From Reddybacter sp041277045 (GTDB taxonomy: Bacteria > Pseudomonadota > Gammaproteobacteria > Pseudomonadales > Porticoccaceae), in assembly GCA_041277045.1 (NCBI GenBank), contig JBGFSY010000001.1:1496991-1560990 (forward strand): 64,000 nucleotides of DNA, in the 5' to 3' direction. The notes beneath the pieces are model-generated. The model was not told where the DNA came from. It ran no database searches and worked only from the letters and a program-made list of their open reading frames with translations. Positions 27,053 through 35,470 of this stretch are shown here, one piece after another; positions within the stretch are counted from its first letter, which is position 1, and each line of letters starts with the position of its first letter. The position numbers were made by a program, and so were the translations under genes.

Positions 27053-27083
27053 CACTTTACTACTTGTATCCAGTAGTAAAGTG
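27053..27083. repeat. 11-bp perfect stem downstream of rpsT
   Basis: CACTTTACTAC (27053-27063) is the reverse complement of GTAGTAAAGTG (27073-27083), with a nine-base loop. It lies 57 bp past the rpsT stop codon on the minus strand. No T run follows on either strand, so it may be an mRNA 3'-end stabiliser or part of an RNA rather than a terminator. Confidence 0.6.
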
Positions 27084-27139
27084 ATTAAAGCATGACTTGT
27101 GGTTTTGCTTGATGGTCCAGCGAAACCGGCAAATTGGCT

Positions 27140-27409
27140 TTAAGCAGACATCGCCTTAATCTTGGTGTTGAGACGACTTTTATGCCGGGCTGCTTTATTC
27201 TTGTGCATAACACCGCCTTTGTCGGCAATGCGGTCGATAACAGGTACCGCAGCGGTATAGGCGGCTTTGGCTGCTTCGACATCGCCGGATTCAATCGCGA
27301 CAAGGACTTTCTTCAAATAGGTGCGGGCCATAGAACGCATGCTGGCGTTGTGCTGACGTCGGTTTTCATTTTGTTTGGCGCGTTTGCGTGCTTGGGGTGA
27401 ATTTGCCAC
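27140..27409 (-). CDS. rpsT: 30S ribosomal protein S20
   Basis: An 89-aa, very basic helical protein of the small ribosomal subunit that binds 16S rRNA. MANSPQARKRAKQNENRRQHNASMRSMARTYLKKV and the C-terminal GVMHKNKAARHKSRLNTKIKAM are diagnostic. Monocistronic on the minus strand, between the hairpin-rich gap and queG. Bacterial rpsT is commonly autoregulated; no specific site was identified here. Confidence 0.98.
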   Translation of the reverse strand: MANSPQARKRAKQNENRRQHNASMRSMARTYLKKVLVAIESGDVEAAKAAYTAAVPVIDRIADKGGVMHKNKAARHKSRLNTKIKAMSA

Positions 27410-27485
27410 CTGGCGTGCTCCGTAATAAGTTGAGTCTGATTTCGAGGTCGGGCATTTTACAGCGGGGTTAAATTTATATCAATAG

Positions 27486-28604
27486 CTAGAGGCTATCTGT
27501 TACGCGCTTAGCGTGCTGATCCAATGCCCATTGAATATGCTCGCTGACCAGCGATGAGGCGAGAGGCAGCGCCTGCTCCAGAACCTCAACAATTTCAGCC
27601 GAAGTCGGTGCATTGCCTAGGCCGATGGCGAGGTTGCGCTGCCATCTATCGTAGCCAATACGGCGAATAGGCGAGCCGGCAGTGCGCTGTAAGAATTCCT
27701 CCTCCGTCCACTGAAACAGGGTGGTGAGCTTGCTATTGTCGAGGCTGTGGCGGGGGCGGAAGTCGTTTTCGCCGGTGGCTTTGGCGAAGCGATTCCAGGG
27801 ACAGATAATCTGGCAGTCGTCGCAACCGAACACGCGATTGCCTATGGCTGTGCGAAACTCGAGGGGAATGGGGCCTTTATTTTCGATGGTTAGATAGGAA
27901 ATACAGCGCCGGGCATCGAGCACATAGGGCTCGGGGAAAGCCTGGGTGGGGCATATTTTAAGACAGGCCCGGCAATTGCCGCATTGTTTTTCAGCGGCGG
28001 GGGTATCGGCGGGCAACTCGAGGCTGGTGTAGAGTTCACCGAGGAAAAACCAGGAACCGGCCTCGCGATTGAGTACCAGGCTGTGCTTGCCGATCCAGCC
28101 GAGTCCAGCCTGCTCGGCAATGGGTTTTTCCATCACCGGGGCGCTGTCGACAAAGGGTCGTTGAATCACTGGCTGTTGGCTGTGCTCCTCGATGCGTTTG
28201 GCGAGAGTCGCCAGACGTTTGCGAATCAGTTTGTGGTAATCACGACCCAGGGCATAGCGCGAAAGATAGGCACTGTCGCCGTCTTTAAGGCGGGCAATCA
28301 TATCGGTGTCGGGTGACAGGTAATCCATTCTAACGCTGATAATAGAGGCTGTGCCGGGCAGCAGTTGCTCGGGTCGCCAGCGCTTATCACCGTGTTCGGC
28401 CAGCCATTGCATCGAGCCATTTAAGCCCTTTGCTAGCCATTGCTGAAGTCGCTCACCCGCCTGTTCAAGGTTGATGTGGGTAAAGCCCACTTGCTGAAAA
28501 CCCAGTTCGCAGCCCCAGCGGCGGATATCTTCGCGCAGGTCTACTGGTGTGACTGTGCTGGAGTCAGTGTCGGCAGTGCTTGGCGTATATTGCTTGGCTG
28601 ACAT
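27486..28604 (-). CDS. queG: Epoxyqueuosine reductase QueG
   Basis: A 372-aa cobalamin- and iron-sulfur-dependent enzyme performing the last step of queuosine formation in tRNA, reduction of epoxyqueuosine. The two 4Fe-4S cluster motifs are CGNCRACLKICPTQAF and, downstream, CDDCQIICPWN together with a preceding Cys in RRCISYL. RPFVDSAPVMEKPIAEQAGLGWIGKHS is the characteristic central stretch. A Ser/Thr-rich N-terminal extension of about 20 residues precedes the conserved part, so a slightly later start is possible. Divergent from nnr with 55 bp between starts, as in many gammaproteobacteria. Confidence 0.95.
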   Translation of the reverse strand: MSAKQYTPSTADTDSSTVTPVDLREDIRRWGCELGFQQVGFTHINLEQAGERLQQWLAKGLNGSMQWLAEHGDKRWRPEQLLPGTASIISVRMDYLSPDTDMIARLKDGDSAYLSRYALGRDYHKLIRKRLATLAKRIEEHSQQPVIQRPFVDSAPVMEKPIAEQAGLGWIGKHSLVLNREAGSWFFLGELYTSLELPADTPAAEKQCGNCRACLKICPTQAFPEPYVLDARRCISYLTIENKGPIPLEFRTAIGNRVFGCDDCQIICPWNRFAKATGENDFRPRHSLDNSKLTTLFQWTEEEFLQRTAGSPIRRIGYDRWQRNLAIGLGNAPTSAEIVEVLEQALPLASSLVSEHIQWALDQHAKRVTDSL

Positions 28605-28659
28605 TGTCGCAGCGTACTCCGGTTATCGTATAATTCTGCCAGATCTCAGGGAAAAGCGA

Positions 28660-30231
28660 ATGATAAAAATTTCTAATCGGCTCTATACCGCCAGTGCGGT
28701 GCGCGAACTCGATCGCCGGGCCATCGAGGGCGAAGGTATTCCGGGTATTGTACTGATGAAGCGTGCCGGTCGTGAGGCCTTTGACGCGCTACTCGCCCGC
28801 TGGCCCGAACCGGAGAAAATCACCGTGTTTTGCGGTGGCGGCAATAATGGTGGCGATGGTTACGTTATTGCGGGCCTGGCTCGGCAACAGCTGATCCCCG
28901 TTGAAATTATTCAGCTGGGCGATGCGCAGAAATTAAGCGGCGATGCGCATCGGGCCTGGGCTTTTGCCAATGCTGAGGGCGTGGTGATGCAGTCCTGGCA
29001 GAATTATGAATCCAGCGGTGCAGAACTTGCCGGTGGTGTCATCGTTGATGCCTTGCTGGGCACCGGCATTAGTGGCGAGGTGCACGCCGATTATCGCGCC
29101 GCTATTACCTCTATTAATCAGGCGGGTTTGCCGGTATTGGCTGCCGATATTCCCTCCGGCCTGTGCAGTGACACGGGTGCAGTGCTTGGTGTTGCCGTTG
29201 AGGCGGCGATGACGGTGACTTTTATCGGCACCAAAGTGGGCTTGCTCACGGGCCGTGGCCCCGCTCTGGTTGGCGAATTAAAGTACCGGGATTTGGCTGT
29301 TCCAGAAGTTGTTTATGATGACTCAGCAGATAAACCCATGCCCCTGGCAGCGCAGCGGCTTGAACTGAAATCATTACTGGCGGCTTTCCCTCAACGCGAA
29401 CGCGATGCTCACAAAGGCCGCTTTGGCCATGTGCTAGTTATCGGTGGCGATAAGGGCTACGGCGGAGCGGTGGTGATGGCGGCGGAAGCGGCACTGCGAG
29501 TCGGTGCAGGTCTGGTTAGTGTTGCCACTCGTCCGGAACATGTACCCGCACTACTGGCGCGTCGCCCTGAATTAATGGTTAAGGGTGTTACCTCGGGCCA
29601 GGAACTGGAGCCGTTTTTACAGGGCCCAACGCTTATTGTGATTGGCCCTGGCCTGGGTCGCTCGCCCTGGTCGGAGCAGATGTTACAAAAGGCGATTGGC
29701 AGTGGCTTGCCCATGGTGGTGGATGCCGATGCCCTGAATATTCTTAGCAAGGGCCGAGTTGGGGCTAATGCGAGAGTTGGTGGCGGTGGTGATTCCAGTA
29801 GCTGGATATTAACTCCCCATCCGGGCGAAGCGGCACGTTTATTGGGGTGTGCCAATGCCGATATTCAGGCCGACCGATTGGCGGCTTGTCGTGAAATAGC
29901 CGATAAATATTCAGCAACTGTACTGTTAAAAGGTGCCGGTACACTCATCACTGATTCTGTAATGAATAGTGATAAAGGTAGTGCGGATGGGCGGCCGCTA
30001 TGGCTTTGCCCCTACGGTAACCCCGGTATGGCCAGTGGCGGCATGGGTGATGTGCTGGCGGGTGTTATCGGCGGCTTATTGGCTCAGGGTTTAGATGCCT
30101 CGATCGCGACCTGTTTGGGGGCCTGTCTGCATAGCGTGGCGGCAGACAGAGCCGCTGAAGAAAACGGAGAAAAAGGTCTACTGGCAAGTGACCTATTCAC
30201 CCCTCTGCGACATTTGGTCAATGCCCGGTGA
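28660..30231 (+). CDS. nnr: bifunctional NAD(P)HX epimerase/dehydratase
   Basis: A 523-aa metabolite-repair enzyme. The N-terminal YjeF/NnrE domain (residues 1 to about 215) epimerises hydrated NAD(P)H and carries GGGNNGGDGYVIAGL. The C-terminal NnrD domain (about 235-515) is an ADP-dependent dehydratase of the ribokinase fold, with GRFGHVLVIGGDKGYGGAVVMA and GNPGMASGGMGDVLAG. The start at 28660 (MIKISNRLYTASAVRELDR) follows AGGGAA and matches the family; an upstream in-frame start would overlap queG. Its stop overlaps tsaE (GTGA). First gene of the nnr-tsaE-amidase-mutL-miaA-hfq series. Confidence 0.96.
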   Translation: MIKISNRLYTASAVRELDRRAIEGEGIPGIVLMKRAGREAFDALLARWPEPEKITVFCGGGNNGGDGYVIAGLARQQLIPVEIIQLGDAQKLSGDAHRAWAFANAEGVVMQSWQNYESSGAELAGGVIVDALLGTGISGEVHADYRAAITSINQAGLPVLAADIPSGLCSDTGAVLGVAVEAAMTVTFIGTKVGLLTGRGPALVGELKYRDLAVPEVVYDDSADKPMPLAAQRLELKSLLAAFPQRERDAHKGRFGHVLVIGGDKGYGGAVVMAAEAALRVGAGLVSVATRPEHVPALLARRPELMVKGVTSGQELEPFLQGPTLIVIGPGLGRSPWSEQMLQKAIGSGLPMVVDADALNILSKGRVGANARVGGGGDSSSWILTPHPGEAARLLGCANADIQADRLAACREIADKYSATVLLKGAGTLITDSVMNSDKGSADGRPLWLCPYGNPGMASGGMGDVLAGVIGGLLAQGLDASIATCLGACLHSVAADRAAEENGEKGLLASDLFTPLRHLVNAR

Positions 30232-30761
30232 GTTTAAGTTGTGAGCTTGATGTCGACTCCGAGGCGGCCATGGTTGCCTTTGGTGAGGCTCTGGGTGATG
30301 TGTTATCGGCGCTGAGTTGCCAGGCGGCAGCTGTTATTTACCTGCAGGGCGATCTGGGTGCGGGCAAAACTACGCTTTGTCGCGGTGTACTGCAGGCCCA
30401 TGGCCATAGTGGGGCGGTAAAAAGCCCGACTTATACTCTGGTGGAGCCTTATGAATTGCCGGGTACCAGGGTTTATCATTTTGACCTCTACCGCCTTGGT
30501 GACCCGGAAGAGCTGGAATACATGGGTATCAGAGATTATTTTGAGCCGGGCAATATTTGTTTGATTGAATGGCCAGACAGGGGGCGGGGTATACTGCAGG
30601 CAGCGGATCTGGAGGTTACGATTTCTGTGCTCCCTGAGGGGCGACACCTGAGATTGACCCCGTATACAGTCCAGGGCGAGGCCGTGGTTGTCGGGGTGCG
30701 CTCGAGCCTTACAGCTAGTAGAATTCGAGGTATAACCATCAGTGAGGAAGCGCAGTGCTGA
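30228..30761 (+). CDS. tsaE: TsaE, tRNA t6A biosynthesis ATPase
   Basis: A 177-aa P-loop protein that works with TsaB, TsaD and TsaC to add threonylcarbamoyl to A37 of ANN-decoding tRNAs. The Walker A is QGDLGAGKTTLCRG, followed by SPTYTLVEPYE, HFDLYRLGDPEELEYMGIRDYF and the Walker B-like CLIEWPDRG. GTG start inside the nnr stop (4-bp overlap); its own end overlaps the amidase start by 7 bp, indicating tight coupling. It has about 20 extra C-terminal residues compared with the common length of around 155. Confidence 0.95.
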   Translation: MSLSCELDVDSEAAMVAFGEALGDVLSALSCQAAAVIYLQGDLGAGKTTLCRGVLQAHGHSGAVKSPTYTLVEPYELPGTRVYHFDLYRLGDPEELEYMGIRDYFEPGNICLIEWPDRGRGILQAADLEVTISVLPEGRHLRLTPYTVQGEAVVVGVRSSLTASRIRGITISEEAQC

Positions 30762-32155
30762 GCTTGACTGAAAAAGAAACTACCGCTGACCGCCCAGGTG
30801 CAATGGTCGGTTCGCGCCTGTTGCTGTTACTGTGTTTTTTTTGCATTAGCCTTGTGCTGAATTCGCCTTTTGTTTCAGCTGCAGGATCGAGTGCGTCGAA
30901 AACGACAATTAAAAGTGTGCGTTTGTGGCGCGCACCGGATCATACGCGGTTGGTGTTTGATTTATCCGGCACCGTTGAGCACAAAATGTTTACCCTCGAC
31001 AATCCTCAGCGTCTGGTCATTGATGTTAAACACACCGCCTTTGCGACCAAGCCCTCTCAGTTAAAGCTCGCCAATACCCCAATTACCGAATTGCGCAGCG
31101 CTCAATTTGACGGCGATAGCCTGCGCATCGTCCTTGAATTACGGGAGAAAATTAATCCTCGCAGCTTTGTACTGGAACGCAATGAACAGTATGGCGACCG
31201 GCTGGTGATCGATTTATATGACCGCGCCAAACAAACGGAAAAAACTGTTGGCGATGCCCTCGCGGGCCAGAAAAATCGCGATATTATTATCGCCATTGAC
31301 GCCGGCCACGGTGGTGAAGACCCGGGCGCTCTTGGCCCCAGGCGCCTGCGTGAGAAAAACGTGGTACTGGCTATCAGTCGCGCTATGCAGGGCATGGTCA
31401 ACCGCGAGTCAGGTTTTCGTGCGGTGATGGTGCGCAATGGCGACTACTATATTCCCCTGCGCAAACGCACTGATATCGCTCGTAAACATCGGGCCGACCT
31501 AATGATTTCAATCCACGCCGATGCCTTTAATCAGGCCTCGGCGAACGGTGCTTCGGTCTACGCACTGTCAACTCGCAGCGCCAGTAGTGAGACGGCAAGT
31601 TATCTGGCGAAGCGAGAAAATCGTGCCGATTTAATTGGTGGTGTGGGGGTGCTCAGCCTTTTCGATAAGGATAAGGTGCTGGCAGGCGTGTTACTCGATC
31701 TGTCGATGACAGCAACGCTGGAAAGTAGTCTGGGTGTTGGTACACAAGTGCTTAAGTCTCTGGATGGTGTGACTCGTCTGCATAAAAAACGCGTTGAGCA
31801 GGCCGGCTTTGTGGTGTTGAAGTCACCGGATATCCCCTCGATTTTGATTGAGACAGGGTTTATTTCCAATCCCAAAGAGGCGCGCCGGCTGTCCCAGCCC
31901 GCTTATCAGCAGAAAATGGCGAAGGCTATCTTTACTGGAGTGAAGCGCTATTATAAGCACAAGCCACCGGCGGGTACTTTACTCGCCGAGCGCAAGCGCA
32001 AATCGGGAACGGTGCATGTTATTGCCCGGGGTGACACCCTGTCAGATATTGCCCATCGCTATCGTGTATCGGTTGGCGATTTGCGCAGTTACAATAGGCT
32101 TAAATCAACGCGTATCAAGATTGGTCAGCGTATTAAAATCCCCATTTCCTCCTAA
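30755..32155 (+). CDS. amiB: N-acetylmuramoyl-L-alanine amidase (AmiB/AmiC type)
   Basis: A 466-aa periplasmic cell-wall hydrolase that splits septal peptidoglycan during daughter-cell separation. A hydrophobic export signal spans about residues 22-44. An AMIN domain follows (about 50-140, TRLVFDLSGTVEHKMFTLDNPQRLVID). The amidase_3 catalytic domain starts at IIAIDAGHGGEDPGALG and contains SIHADAF and ILIETGFISNP, with zinc and catalytic residues. A C-terminal LysM domain (VHVIARGDTLSDIAHRYRVS) binds peptidoglycan. GTG start overlapping tsaE. The AMIN+LysM architecture fits AmiB; an AmiC label cannot be excluded. mutL follows, as in E. coli. Confidence 0.93.
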   Translation: MLSLTEKETTADRPGAMVGSRLLLLLCFFCISLVLNSPFVSAAGSSASKTTIKSVRLWRAPDHTRLVFDLSGTVEHKMFTLDNPQRLVIDVKHTAFATKPSQLKLANTPITELRSAQFDGDSLRIVLELREKINPRSFVLERNEQYGDRLVIDLYDRAKQTEKTVGDALAGQKNRDIIIAIDAGHGGEDPGALGPRRLREKNVVLAISRAMQGMVNRESGFRAVMVRNGDYYIPLRKRTDIARKHRADLMISIHADAFNQASANGASVYALSTRSASSETASYLAKRENRADLIGGVGVLSLFDKDKVLAGVLLDLSMTATLESSLGVGTQVLKSLDGVTRLHKKRVEQAGFVVLKSPDIPSILIETGFISNPKEARRLSQPAYQQKMAKAIFTGVKRYYKHKPPAGTLLAERKRKSGTVHVIARGDTLSDIAHRYRVSVGDLRSYNRLKSTRIKIGQRIKIPISS

Positions 32156-32180
32156 GAAAGCGCCTGAGTCTTTATTTTTA

Positions 32181-34028
32181 ATGTCACGTATTCATTTATT
32201 AAGTCCACGTCTGGCTAACCAGATTGCCGCCGGGGAGGTGGTCGAGCGCCCGGCCTCTGTGGTTAAAGAGTTACTCGAAAACAGCCTCGACGCCGGTGCT
32301 GACACTGTCGATATCGATATTGAACAGGGCGGTATTAAACGAGTGCGGATTCGCGATAATGGCAGCGGTATCGAAAAGGATGACCTGCCCCTGGCTATTA
32401 GCCGTCACGCCACCAGTAAAATTCTCGCTTTGGAAGATCTCGAAGCCGTGGGTACCCTCGGTTTTCGCGGCGAGGCCCTGGCCAGTGTCGCCTCCGTTTC
32501 GCGGCTATCTCTGAGCAGTAATACCCAGAGCGAAGGCGCTGGCTGGCTGGCTCGCTGTGAAGGGCGGGATATGACGGTGGGTGTCGAGCCGACGGCCCAT
32601 CCTCGGGGCACTAGCGTTGATGTGCGCGACCTGTTTTTTAATACCCCGGCGCGGCGTAAGTTCCTGCGCACCGAAAAAACCGAATATGGGCGCATTGATG
32701 ATGTGGTCAAGAAATTGGCCCTCAGCCATTTCAATGTCGCCTTTAATTTGCGCCACAACAATAAATCAGCTCGCCGTTTCCCCGCTGCCACCACGCAGCT
32801 GGAGCAGGAGCGTCGCGTCGCGGCTGTCTGCGGCCCGGCGTTTATGGAGCAGGCACGCTTCTTTAATACCGCGGTTGGCGACTTGCGTTTATGGGGCTGG
32901 CTGGGCGCGCCGACCTTTTCGCGCAGCCAGGCCGATTTGCAGTACTTCTTTGTTAACGGCCGTAGCATTCGCGACAAAGTGGTGAGCCACGCCGTGCGCC
33001 AGGCCTATCAGGATGTGCTCTATCACGGTCGCCATCCGGCCTATGTGTTATTTCTGGAATTGCCGGCCACCGATGTCGACGTCAATGTGCACCCCACCAA
33101 GCACGAAGTGCGCTTTCGTGAGAGCCGTACGGTGCATGGTTTTCTCTACGGCTCACTGTCGCGCATTGTTGCGGAAATGGGGCCGGGTCGGGACGAGGGC
33201 GAGCAGTCATCGGGCGTTTTGGCGGGCGTGCCTGTTGCGGGTGTCGCCGCAGGAGAGTCTGACGCGGCGACGATGGGGCAGGGTGGTAAGCCCTTGCCCT
33301 ATCAGCACCCGGTGGCTTTCTCCTCTCGTGAGCGCGGCTCGGTCCGCGATCAGATGTCGGTTTATCAGCTGCCTGAACAATCGGCTGGGGCTGGGGGCGC
33401 GACAAATAATGGCGTGCAAAACGCCGTCGCTGAGCAGGCTGAAATCCCGCCACTGGGTTATGCTCTCAGTCAATTGCGCGGCATTTTTATTCTTGCCGAA
33501 AATCGCGAGGGGCTGGTGCTGGTCGATATGCACGCCGCCCACGAGCGCATTACCTACGAGCAAATGAAAACGGCCTACGAAAGTGTCGGTGTCGCCGCTC
33601 AGCCTCTATTGGTGCCCGAGGCCTTGGCGGTGAGTGAAAAAGAAGCGGATTGTGCCGAGGGTCATTTGGCCTTGTTTGAAACTCTGGGCATCACCCTGCA
33701 GCGTGCCGGGCCGGAGAGCCTGATGGTGCGGGCCGTACCCGCCCTGTTGCGTGGTGCCGATGTCGAGCCGCTGATTAGAGATGTGCTCGCCGATTTACTC
33801 ACCCACGGCACCACGCGGCGCATTGAAGAACAAATCAATGAAATTTTATCGACCATGGCTTGCCACGGTTCGGTGCGTGCGGGTCGGCAATTAACACTCA
33901 CAGAAATGAACGCCCTGCTGCGTGAAATGGAAGCGACGGAGCGCAGTGGCCAGTGTAATCATGGTCGCCCCACCTGGACTCAGTTGTCGATGAGTGAGCT
34001 TGATGGCCTGTTTATGCGAGGGCGCTAG
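32181..34028 (+). CDS. mutL: DNA mismatch repair protein MutL
   Basis: A 615-aa MutL linking MutS to downstream strand removal. The N-terminal GHKL ATPase contains LANQIAAGEVVERPASVVKE, NSLDAGA and GFRGEALASVASVS. After a variable linker (about 340-430), the C-terminal dimerisation domain carries D449-M-H-A-A-H-E-R-I-T-Y-E460, matching the DMHA(x)2E(x)4E-type endonuclease motif found in MutL of bacteria without MutH, such as Pseudomonas. ATG at 32181 is favoured by MSRIHLLSPRLAN; an upstream in-frame start would overlap the amidase by 140 bp. Ends in TAG overlapping the miaA GTG. Confidence 0.97.
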   Translation: MSRIHLLSPRLANQIAAGEVVERPASVVKELLENSLDAGADTVDIDIEQGGIKRVRIRDNGSGIEKDDLPLAISRHATSKILALEDLEAVGTLGFRGEALASVASVSRLSLSSNTQSEGAGWLARCEGRDMTVGVEPTAHPRGTSVDVRDLFFNTPARRKFLRTEKTEYGRIDDVVKKLALSHFNVAFNLRHNNKSARRFPAATTQLEQERRVAAVCGPAFMEQARFFNTAVGDLRLWGWLGAPTFSRSQADLQYFFVNGRSIRDKVVSHAVRQAYQDVLYHGRHPAYVLFLELPATDVDVNVHPTKHEVRFRESRTVHGFLYGSLSRIVAEMGPGRDEGEQSSGVLAGVPVAGVAAGESDAATMGQGGKPLPYQHPVAFSSRERGSVRDQMSVYQLPEQSAGAGGATNNGVQNAVAEQAEIPPLGYALSQLRGIFILAENREGLVLVDMHAAHERITYEQMKTAYESVGVAAQPLLVPEALAVSEKEADCAEGHLALFETLGITLQRAGPESLMVRAVPALLRGADVEPLIRDVLADLLTHGTTRRIEEQINEILSTMACHGSVRAGRQLTLTEMNALLREMEATERSGQCNHGRPTWTQLSMSELDGLFMRGR

Positions 34029-35050
34029 TGGTGGTTGATAATTTAGGGGCTGATCAGCGCCCGCCGGTTATTTTTTTAATGGGTCCGACAGCCTCGGGTA
34101 AAACCGATCTGGCCATACAGCTTTGCAAGGCCTTGCCCTGCGACATTATTAGCGTTGATTCCTCCCAGGTGTACCGCCGCATGGATATCGGCACCGCAAA
34201 GCCCGAGCCTGAGGTGCTGCGTGACTCGCCCCATCGCCTGATTGATATTTGCGACCCGGTTGATGCCTATTCCGTCGGTGAATTTCTGCACGATGCCCGT
34301 CGTGAAATTGACGCGATTAGCGCAGCCGGACGCATTCCCCTGCTGGTTGGCGGCACCATGTTGTATTTTAAAGCTCTGCGCGAAGGCATTGCCGACCTGC
34401 CGCCTGCTAATGAAAAAATCCGTGCGGAAATTGAGCTTCAAGCTGCCGACAAGGGCTGGCCCTTTGTCCACGCTTTACTGGCTGAGGTTGACCCGGAGGG
34501 TGCGGCAGCCATTCACCCCAACCATTCACAGCGCATTTCGCGGGCGCTCGAGGTTTATCGCGTCAGTGGTCTGCCTCTGTCACAGCTTATAAAACAGCAG
34601 TTGGAAAAGGGTTGCGGTGTGCCGTCGCTCGAGAAAGATTACGGCATCGTTCAGCTGGCGCTAATACCGACCGACCGGGCAGCATTGCATCAGCGCATCG
34701 AACAGCGTTTTAACGCCATGCTTGATGAGGGCTTTGTCGATGAGGTGAAAGCCCTGCGCCAGCGCGGTGATCTGGACACTGATTTACCGGCAGTGCGCGC
34801 CGTGGGCTATCGCCAGATCTGGGCCTATCTCGATGGTAAGTGTACTTACGACGAAATGCAGGCCCGTGGCGTGGCGGCGACCCGTCAGCTGGCCAAGCGG
34901 CAGTTAACCTGGCTGCGTGGCTGGACTGATTTATATCGTTTGGAGCTTGATTTCGCGCAGGATGGTAGTACTCAGGCTGACGATGATATTTTATCGAAAG
35001 TACTAGAAATTTTGCAAAGTAGCGCCGTATACAAAAACGTCGCCGGGTAG
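34028..35050 (+). CDS. miaA: tRNA dimethylallyltransferase MiaA
   Basis: A 340-aa enzyme adding a dimethylallyl group to A37 of UNN-reading tRNAs. The P-loop is LMGPTASGKTDLAIQL; substrate motifs include ISVDSSQVYRRMDIGTAKP, LVGGTMLYFKAL and RAVGYRQIWAYLDG. GTG at 34028 overlaps the mutL stop by one base. miaA-hfq order is conserved in gammaproteobacteria. Slightly longer than E. coli MiaA owing to a C-terminal tail. Confidence 0.97.
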   Translation: MVVDNLGADQRPPVIFLMGPTASGKTDLAIQLCKALPCDIISVDSSQVYRRMDIGTAKPEPEVLRDSPHRLIDICDPVDAYSVGEFLHDARREIDAISAAGRIPLLVGGTMLYFKALREGIADLPPANEKIRAEIELQAADKGWPFVHALLAEVDPEGAAAIHPNHSQRISRALEVYRVSGLPLSQLIKQQLEKGCGVPSLEKDYGIVQLALIPTDRAALHQRIEQRFNAMLDEGFVDEVKALRQRGDLDTDLPAVRAVGYRQIWAYLDGKCTYDEMQARGVAATRQLAKRQLTWLRGWTDLYRLELDFAQDGSTQADDDILSKVLEILQSSAVYKNVAG

Positions 35051-35213
35051 TATCATGTGCGGCTCAGTTTGGCGGTGGTGGAACGGGCTATTTGGTCCAG
35101 TGTTATTGCCATTGTCATATGTTATTTGCGTCTACGGCTAGACTCTTCTTTACTAAGGGTTCAAGCCTTTCATTTAGACGCTTTTCATCGCTCAACCTTT
35201 TGGGAGAACAACC

Positions 35214-35462
35214 ATGTCAAAGGGGCATAATCTACAAGACCCTTTCCTCAACGTCTTGCGCAAAGAGCGTATTCCTGTATCAATCTTTCTGGTCAACGGC
35301 ATTAAGCTGCAAGGCCAGGTCGAGTCCTTTGATCAGTTTGTTGTGCTACTCAAAAATACCGTCAGCCAGATGGTTTACAAGCATGCTATATCGACGGTGG
35401 TGCCATCGCGCCCCGTCAAGCTGCCTATGGCCGTTCCTAGTGAAGAGGAAGTGGACGATTAG
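35214..35462 (+). CDS. hfq: RNA chaperone Hfq
   Basis: An 82-aa Sm-like protein that forms a hexameric ring and pairs small RNAs with target mRNAs. Sm1 (VSIFLVNGIKLQGQVESFDQFVVLLKN) and Sm2 (VYKHAISTVVPSRPV) are intact, and the proximal-face N-terminus is SKGHNLQDPFLNVLRKERIPV. The C-terminal tail is short, as in Pseudomonas. TTGGGAGAAC supplies the ribosome site. 163 bp separate it from miaA, room for its own promoter. Confidence 0.98.
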   Translation: MSKGHNLQDPFLNVLRKERIPVSIFLVNGIKLQGQVESFDQFVVLLKNTVSQMVYKHAISTVVPSRPVKLPMAVPSEEEVDD

Positions 35463-35470
35463 GGGGCTGT

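Larger units (their letters stand above)
26792..27139. other. hairpin-rich intergenic region between crotonase gene and rpsT
   Basis: A 348-bp convergent gap containing no gene but four inverted repeats: a true terminator (26868-26897), AAACCC/GGGTTT (about 26962-26987), AGCTGAAA/TTTCAGCT with an inner CCCC/GGGG (26993-27034), and an 11-bp perfect stem CACTTTACTAC/GTAGTAAAGTG (27053-27083). The later ones could serve rpsT termination from the other side or belong to a small RNA. Confidence 0.6.
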
